From JAJFJD01 sp965228975 (GTDB lineage Bacteria; Pseudomonadota; Alphaproteobacteria; UBA8366), in the NCBI GenBank assembly GCA_965228975.1, contig OZ245851.1:1550001-1614000 (forward strand): 64,000 bases of DNA, in the 5' to 3' direction. Position 1 is the first letter of the stretch. The number at the start of each line of letters is the position of its first letter. The position numbers and the translations under genes were made by a program. A model generated the notes under the pieces. It did not search any database, had not been told where the DNA came from, and saw only the letters and a list, made by a program, of their open reading frames with translations. Shown piece by piece: positions 59,359 to 64,000 of the stretch.

Positions 59359-61773
59359 ATGTTGGACTTGACCCGAGGTCAGATTTTCCCGGTTTTGCCG
59401 CTGCGTGACATCGTAGTGTTCCCGCACATGATCGTGCCGCTGTTCGTCGGGCGCGAGAAGTCGGTGCGCGCGCTTGAGGATGTCATGGCGGATGACAAGC
59501 AGATTCTGCTCGTCACGCAGAAGAACGCGGCGCAAGACGATCCGACCCCCGGCGATATATACATGATGGGAACCGTGGCCACGGTTTTGCAGCTTTTGAA
59601 GCTGCCGGACGGAACGGTCAAGGTCCTAGTGGAAGGTAATCAGCGTGCACGGATCGACAGCTTCGTCGAGGATGCCGATTTCTTCCAGGCCAATGCGGAA
59701 CTGATCGATGACGACGTCGAGAGCCCGCAGGAACTCGAAGCGCTCAGCCGCGCCGTCGTCGGCGAGTTCGAGCAATACATCAAGCTGAATAAGAAGGTGC
59801 CGCCTGAAGTCCTGATCTCGGTCAATCAGATCGACGATCCGGGCAAGCTGGCCGATACGGTCGCGCAGCATCTGACGCTCAAGATCGCCGACAAGCAGGC
59901 ATTGCTGGAAGTCGACAAGATCGGCGAGCGGCTGGAACGTGTCTACTCCTTCATGGAAGGCGAGATTGGCGTGATGCAGGTCGAAAAGCGCATCCGCAAT
60001 CGCGTCAAGCGCCAGATGGAGAAGACCCAGCGCGAGTACTATCTCAACGAACAGCTCAAGGCGATCCAGAAGGAATTGGGCGAGGGCGAGGACGGCAAGG
60101 ACGAACTCGCCGAGATCGAAGAGAAGATCAAGAAGACCAAGCTTTCCAAGGAAGCGCGCGAAAAGGCGCAAGCCGAAATCAAGAAGCTGCGCTCCATGAG
60201 CCCGATGTCGGCGGAGGCAACGGTCGTTCGCAACTATCTCGACTGGATCCTGAGTATTCCTTGGAAGAAGCGCACAAAGATCAAGCGCGATCTGAACGAG
60301 GCGTTGCGCGTCCTAGACGCGGACCACTATGGGCTCGATAAGGTGAAGGAACGCCTGATCGAATACCTCGCCGTGCAGCATCGGATGCGCAAGGTGAAGG
60401 GACCGATCCTCTGCCTCGTGGGACCGCCGGGCGTTGGTAAGACGTCGCTGGGCAAGTCCATGGCGCGTGCGACCGGCCGCAAGTTCGTCCGTATGTCGCT
60501 CGGCGGTGTCCGGGACGAAGCCGAGGTGCGCGGCCATCGCCGGACCTATATCGGGTCGATGCCCGGCAAGGTCATCCAGGGCATGAAGAAGGCAAAATCC
60601 TCGAACCCGCTGTTCTTGCTTGATGAAATCGACAAGCTCGGCGCCGATTGGCGTGGCGATCCGTCGTCCGCGCTGTTGGAAGTGCTTGATCCGGAACAGA
60701 ACAGCACGTTCAACGACCATTATCTGGAGGTCGACTACGATCTCAGCGATGTCATGTTCGTGACGACGGCGAACACGTTGCGCATGCCGCAGCCGCTGAT
60801 GGACCGGATGGAGATCATCCGCATCCCCGGGTATACCGAGGACGAAAAGGTCCAGATCGCGAAACGCCATCTCATCGCCAAGCAGGTGAAGGAGTCCGGC
60901 CTCAAGGATGAGGAATGGTCGATTTCCGATGACGCGCTGCGTGATCTGATCCGCTACTACACGCGTGAAGCCGGCGTCCGTAACCTCGAACGCGAGATTG
61001 CGAATCTGGCGCGGAAGGCCATCAAGGAAATCCTCATGAAGGAGGATGTGAAGAAGGTCCGCCTCACGCGTAAGAACCTGGCCAAGTTCGCTGGTGTCCG
61101 GAAGTTCCGTTTCGGCGAGGTCGAGGAAGAGAATTTGGTCGGCGTCGTGACCGGATTGGCCTGGACCGAGGTCGGCGGCGAGTTGCTGACGATCGAATCG
61201 GTGATGCTGCCGGGTAAGGGCAAGATCATTCGGACCGGTAAGCTGGGCGACGTGATGCAGGAATCGGTGCAGGCGGCGGAAAGCTACGTCAAGAGCCGTG
61301 CGCCGTCCTTCGGTATCAAGCCGACCGAGTTCGAAAAGATCGACATTCACGTCCATGTTCCCGAGGGCGCCACCCCGAAGGACGGGCCTTCGGCTGGCAC
61401 CGCGATGGTCACGTCGATCGTATCGGTCCTGACCGGCATTCCGATTCGCAAGGATGTTGCCATGACGGGCGAGATCACGTTGCGTGGGCGGGTTCTCCCG
61501 ATCGGAGGATTGAAAGAGAAGTTGCTCGCGGCGTTGCGCGGCGGTCTCAAGACCGTGTTGATTCCGCAAGAGAATGTGAAGGACCTTGCGGAAATCCCCG
61601 ACAACGTGAAGCGTAATCTCGAGATTATTCCGGTCAGCACGGTCGATGAAGTCATCGAGAATGCGCTGGAAGAGACCGTGAAACCGATCGAATGGGGTCC
61701 CGAGTCGGAGTCGGCGGAGCCGGTTCAGGCTACGCAAACGGAGGGCGATCTCAGTGGTGTTACCACTCACTGA
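59359..61773 (+). CDS. lon: ATP-dependent protease Lon
   Basis: An 804-aa homo-oligomeric AAA+ protease. The N-terminal substrate domain (about 8-205) starts FPVLPLRDIVVFPHMIVPLF. The AAA+ module has Walker A GPPGVGKTSLGKS and Walker B NPLFLLDEIDKLG. The C-terminal protease domain has the catalytic serine in PKDGPSAGTAM and the lysine in GGLKEKLLAALRGG. It degrades misfolded and regulatory proteins. Start ATG 59359 follows GGATGAGG. It is followed by hupB, as in many proteobacteria. Confidence 0.98.
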   Translation: MLDLTRGQIFPVLPLRDIVVFPHMIVPLFVGREKSVRALEDVMADDKQILLVTQKNAAQDDPTPGDIYMMGTVATVLQLLKLPDGTVKVLVEGNQRARIDSFVEDADFFQANAELIDDDVESPQELEALSRAVVGEFEQYIKLNKKVPPEVLISVNQIDDPGKLADTVAQHLTLKIADKQALLEVDKIGERLERVYSFMEGEIGVMQVEKRIRNRVKRQMEKTQREYYLNEQLKAIQKELGEGEDGKDELAEIEEKIKKTKLSKEAREKAQAEIKKLRSMSPMSAEATVVRNYLDWILSIPWKKRTKIKRDLNEALRVLDADHYGLDKVKERLIEYLAVQHRMRKVKGPILCLVGPPGVGKTSLGKSMARATGRKFVRMSLGGVRDEAEVRGHRRTYIGSMPGKVIQGMKKAKSSNPLFLLDEIDKLGADWRGDPSSALLEVLDPEQNSTFNDHYLEVDYDLSDVMFVTTANTLRMPQPLMDRMEIIRIPGYTEDEKVQIAKRHLIAKQVKESGLKDEEWSISDDALRDLIRYYTREAGVRNLEREIANLARKAIKEILMKEDVKKVRLTRKNLAKFAGVRKFRFGEVEEENLVGVVTGLAWTEVGGELLTIESVMLPGKGKIIRTGKLGDVMQESVQAAESYVKSRAPSFGIKPTEFEKIDIHVHVPEGATPKDGPSAGTAMVTSIVSVLTGIPIRKDVAMTGEITLRGRVLPIGGLKEKLLAALRGGLKTVLIPQENVKDLAEIPDNVKRNLEIIPVSTVDEVIENALEETVKPIEWGPESESAEPVQATQTEGDLSGVTTH

Positions 61774-61866
61774 GTAGTTCTACTTCGCCTGTGATGCCAA
61801 TATCGCCGGTTGCGTGCCGATATGCATCAGGTTGGCAAAAAAGCTCGGATTTCTGCGGGTGTGTCG

Positions 61867-61895
61867 TTGACTGCTAGCTCTTTACGCATTTACAC
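61867..61895 (+). promoter_or_regulatory. candidate promoter of hupB
   Basis: TTGACT (61867-61872) with TTTACA (61889-61894, 16-bp spacer) or TTACAC (17-bp spacer). The start would be near 61902, about 65 bases before the TTG start codon of HU. Confidence 0.5.
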
Positions 61896-61967
61896 TCGCC
61901 GAACTTTCGCCTGGAAGTTCACAGATCCTATCAACACTTTCCCTGGCCTTAAGAGGGGGGCTTTACC

Positions 61968-62240
61968 TTGAACAAGAACGATCTTGTTGCAGCAGTAGCT
62001 AACGATGCTGGCCTGTCCAAGGCAGATGCGGCGCGAGCCGTCGATTCAGTATTCGATTCGATCACCGGCGCCTTGAAAACGGGCGGTGATGTTCGTCTCG
62101 TTGGCTTCGGCACGTTCAGCATCACAAATCGCAAGGCGTCTATCGGACGCAACCCGCGCACGGGTGAGCAAATCCAGATTCCTGCGTCCAAACAGCCTAA
62201 GTTCAAGGCTGGTAAAGGACTTAAGGACGCCGTCAACTAA
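61968..62240 (+). CDS. hupB: DNA-binding protein HU, TTG start
   Basis: A 90-aa nucleoid protein. The sequence NKNDLVAAVANDAGLSKADA begins right after the start codon, and the DNA-contacting beta arm FGTFSITNRKASIGRNPRTG is complete, ending FKAGKGLKDAVN. No in-frame ATG exists near the N-terminus; TTG 61968 lies seven bases after the very strong ribosome site GAGGGGGG (61953-61960), so TTG is the start. A terminator follows the gene directly. Confidence 0.97.
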   Translation: MNKNDLVAAVANDAGLSKADAARAVDSVFDSITGALKTGGDVRLVGFGTFSITNRKASIGRNPRTGEQIQIPASKQPKFKAGKGLKDAVN

Positions 62241-62260
62241 GACATTTCGAGCAAGTGTTC

Positions 62261-62303
62261 AAAGCCGGCCGCCGACGCGTCGCGCGGCCGGCTTTGGTTT
62301 TTT
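62261..62303 (+). terminator. Rho-independent terminator of hupB
   Basis: AAAGCCGGCCGC (62261-62272) pairs with GCGGCCGGCTTT (62284-62295) around an 11-nt loop, followed by GG and T6. It is 20 bases after the HU stop codon. Confidence 0.93.
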
Positions 62304-62361
62304 CGGGTCCGGCCCATGTGATGGTGGTCCCGGCCGTTAACCGTTAGTGCGCGACGATGGC

Positions 62362-62390
62362 TTGCCATCCTTCGCAAAAAGCAGTACTTC
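62362..62390 (+). promoter_or_regulatory. possible promoter of tRNA-Val
   Basis: TTGCCA (62362-62367), 17 bp, TACTTC (62385-62390), 34 bases before the tRNA. The -35 is fair and the -10 is poor. Confidence 0.4.
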
Positions 62391-62424
62391 ACCGGCGACC
62401 TCAAGGCGCCATCGGCCTTGGCGC

Positions 62425-62500
62425 GGGCGATTAGCTCAGCTGGGAGAGCACCTCGTTTACACCGAGGGGGTCGGCGGTTCGATCCCGTCATCGCCCACCA
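62425..62500 (+). tRNA. tRNA-Val (UAC)
   Basis: A 76-nt tRNA with acceptor GGGCGAT/ATCGCCC, discriminator A and encoded CCA. The anticodon stem CCTCG/CGAGG holds loop TTTACAC, anticodon TAC. The D-arm TTAGCTCAGCTGGGAGAGCA and T-arm GGTTCGATCC are standard. Confidence 0.96.
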
Positions 62501-62558
62501 TTTCCCCCGTTTTTGTTGCCAGGCCGCCGTTCACCAATCTGCGACCGGCGCCGCTCCT

Positions 62559-62573
62559 TTAACATTTTGTTAG
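62559..62573. promoter_or_regulatory. CtrA-like box
   Basis: TTAA-N7-TTAG, one base from the CtrA full site, 24 bases before the ATG of the membrane-protein gene at 62597. Confidence 0.35.
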
Positions 62574-62596
62574 CTGTCTCTGAGCATCATCGCGGT

Positions 62597-63157
62597 ATGG
62601 CTCATGAGGAAGAACTCGATATGTCCCTCGGGCGTCCGGCAGACGGCGGTTCTCTGCGGATTCTCGAGGTTGTCGGCGTCCTGCTGGCGGTCGTGCCATG
62701 CGGCGTTTTGGCCGGCCTCTATCTCGTATCCGAAGACATCAAATTCCTGATTGCCTGCGCCTTTTTCGCCCTGGTGGCTGTCGTTGTCGTGTTCTGGCGG
62801 CGTCCATCCCACGGTCAGAGCGGAAAGCGCGCCCGATCGTTGCGGCGGCCCGTGGCGGGCCATCGACCAAAGGCCGCCCAACCGGAAAGCGGAGAGGGTC
62901 GGCTGGCCAGTATGCTCCGGCTCGGAGCGTCACTGCAGGGTAAGCTGACCAAGCGCGCCATGAAGGTCGGCGGGTTCCTGGTTTGGATGGCGGCTTGGAT
63001 CTTCACGGCCGTCATGTTCACGCAGGTGGTGGAGAATGAAAACACCACCAAACTCGCCCTATTCGTGATGGTTGGTTCTTTGAGCCCCCTGGTCTTTTAT
63101 TTCCTGCTTGAAACCGGCGTTAACCGCCTGAGCGATCGACTCCGCGACGAGGAATGA
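62597..63157 (+). CDS. small multi-pass membrane protein of unknown function
   Basis: A 186-aa protein with four hydrophobic helices: ILEVVGVLLAVVPCGVLAGL, FLIACAFFALVAVVVVFW, FLVWMAAWIFTAVMFTQVV and LALFVMVGSLSPLVFYFLL. A 55-residue basic cytoplasmic-type loop (SGKRARSLRRPVAGHRPKAA) lies between helices 2 and 3. Starts at 62597 or 62621 are both possible. No family recognised. It lies alone between tRNA-Val and tRNA-Asp, with a CtrA-like box in front. Confidence 0.7.
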   Translation: MAHEEELDMSLGRPADGGSLRILEVVGVLLAVVPCGVLAGLYLVSEDIKFLIACAFFALVAVVVVFWRRPSHGQSGKRARSLRRPVAGHRPKAAQPESGEGRLASMLRLGASLQGKLTKRAMKVGGFLVWMAAWIFTAVMFTQVVENENTTKLALFVMVGSLSPLVFYFLLETGVNRLSDRLRDEE

Positions 63158-63226
63158 TCGCTTGCGGACCGCCGGTCATGGCGCGCCGAAAATCACCAAA
63201 TCCACCCACATTTCCGGTCTGTTCGC

Positions 63227-63255
63227 TTGACACCCGGGATGCCGTCGATTACATG
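63227..63255 (+). promoter_or_regulatory. promoter of tRNA-Asp
   Basis: Perfect -35 TTGACA (63227-63232), 17-bp GC-rich spacer, -10-like TACATG (63250-63255). The tRNA starts 17 bases after the -10. Confidence 0.6.
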
Positions 63256-63271
63256 GAGCGACCTCTATTGC

Positions 63272-63348
<77 letters not shown>

Positions 63349-63676
63349 TTTAATCCCATAACCCAACTATTCTGCGGTACCGATGGTGTCCGATTGGCGC
63401 TTTCGCGTGTCATCAGGCATACGTGTCCGGCTGTCTTTTTCGCTGCCGTTTGAGCTTATAGCTCCCGTCATCCGCGTTGGTCGCATACGGAACCAATGAA
63501 ACTCGGATCAGACCGAGCTTTTGTTGCTCGCGATAGTAGTGATACCCTCATACTCCCGATCTTATTCCGATGAGATGGCGCACTCGGGACAATAAATATC
63601 GGCAAGAGCCGAACAAAATCGGGCAGTGCGTAATGGATTGCGCCTGCAAATGGGAGCATCAGGGAGGAGGCAAGTC
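63349..63676. other. intergenic region before the Bug-type receptor gene
   Basis: About 330 bases without a convincing gene. A short hairpin CTCGG/CCGAG (63502-63517) followed by CTTTTGTT may be a weak terminator. No obvious operator. The end of the region carries the strong ribosome site AGGGAGGAGG (63661-63670) of the next gene. Confidence 0.45.
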
Positions 63677-64000
63677 ATGAATTACATTCTAGATACGCGT
63701 AATTTTGTTATCGCGGTCACGGCGGCGGTCGTCGCAATTGCCGGCGTTTCACAAGCCAAAGCCGCGGACTACCCGACGAAGCCCGTACGCATCATTATTC
63801 CGTATGATGCCGGCGGTGCCGCGGATCTGCAGGCGCGGATCCTGTCATCGACGGCCCCGCAATATTTGGGTCAGTCGGTGCTCGCCAGCAACCGGACGGG
63901 CGCCGGCGGCGTCACGGGGTCGAACTATGTCGTACGGTCCAAGCCCGACGGATATACCTTGCTGCTTGCCCGCGTTGGATCGCAGGCGGGTGTTCCGGCA
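63677..64000 (+). CDS. Bug/TctC-family tripartite tricarboxylate transporter receptor, 3' end cut
   Basis: The first 108 codons of a periplasmic solute-binding protein; the rest lies beyond the window. A signal peptide (FVIAVTAAVVAIAGVSQAKA, cut before ADYPTKP) is followed by the canonical Bug N-terminus: YPTKPVRIIIPYDAGGAADL, then NRTGAGGVTGSNYV and SKPDGYTLLLAR. Such receptors feed TctAB permeases or serve in sensing; ligands are carboxylates, amides or related small acids. The strong AGGGAGGAGG site precedes ATG 63677. Confidence 0.93.
   Translation, partial: MNYILDTRNFVIAVTAAVVAIAGVSQAKAADYPTKPVRIIIPYDAGGAADLQARILSSTAPQYLGQSVLASNRTGAGGVTGSNYVVRSKPDGYTLLLARVGSQAGVPA

Noticed and set aside
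60313..61770. 485-codon open frame on the minus strand
   Set aside because: Antisense to the C-terminal half of lon, with no family features.

Overview
The window is GC-rich, densely coded DNA from an alphaproteobacterium, most likely a free-living (often marine) member of the Rhodospirillales or a near relative. The reasons are the tig-clpP-clpX-lon-hupB block, the GltBD pair, LpxD, the abundance of TRAP and Bug-type binding-protein transporters, CaiB CoA-transferases, MmgE/PrpD proteins and TauD/TfdA dioxygenases, and Rho-independent terminators next to stable RNA genes. There is no rRNA, insertion sequence, prophage or CRISPR array. The assignment rests on gene content and style only.

Layout. 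1-1.1 kb: end of a tRNA-His gene with its terminator, then a zinc alcohol dehydrogenase on the minus strand. 1.3-6.5 kb: a tightly overlapping operon of an AMP-forming acyl-CoA ligase, E1-alpha, E1-beta, a lipoyl E2 and a dedicated acyl carrier protein, with no E3. 6.9-13 kb: gltB and gltD. 13.2-15.4 kb: a PAS/GAF histidine kinase. 15.5-20 kb: three TauD/TfdA-type dioxygenases interspersed with an enoyl-CoA hydratase, a GlcG-like protein and a short SelW/Rdx gene with an in-frame TGA that is very probably selenocysteine. 20.2-26.9 kb: a GMC oxidoreductase and a TRAP transporter module (dctP, internal terminator, dctQ, dctM, IclR regulator, Asp/Glu racemase-family protein). 27-29.7 kb: an AsmA-like protein and a methyltransferase.

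29.7-30.1 kb is AT-rich, non-coding DNA ending in a strong terminator, and may encode a small structured RNA. 30.1-34.2 kb (minus): a TcuA-like flavoprotein, an MmgE/PrpD protein and a PrpF isomerase, resembling a tricarboxylate catabolic operon. 34.6-37.2 kb: 1-Cys peroxiredoxin, a TetR gene behind a conspicuous double operator, YciI and Tag glycosylase. 37.2-43.9 kb: mostly minus-strand catabolic genes (split UxaA/SuyAB-type lyase, TRASH/YHS mini-protein, second PrpD, DUF3830, CaiB CoA-transferase), with a small secreted Cys-rich protein and a nucleotidyltransferase on the plus strand.

44-46.7 kb: LpxD, an ACP and a ketoacyl-ACP synthase, probably for a special acyl chain. 47.7-51 kb (minus): queA-queF-queG for queuosine, preceded by a nuclease-fold protein that lacks both catalytic arginines. 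51.2-54.9 kb: DUF599 membrane protein, NAD(P)HX repair enzyme and malonyl-CoA decarboxylase. 55.4-62.3 kb: tRNA-Leu, trigger factor, ClpP, ClpX, Lon (with a sigma-32-like promoter) and HU. 62.4-64 kb: tRNA-Val, a small membrane protein, tRNA-Asp and the beginning of a Bug/TctC solute-binding receptor cut by the window end.

The most interesting points are the probable selenoprotein, hidden because its TGA looks like a stop; the E1/E2/ACP/ligase operon, which suggests acyl loading on a carrier protein; the LpxD-ACP-KS trio; the TetR double operator; and the putative small RNA.
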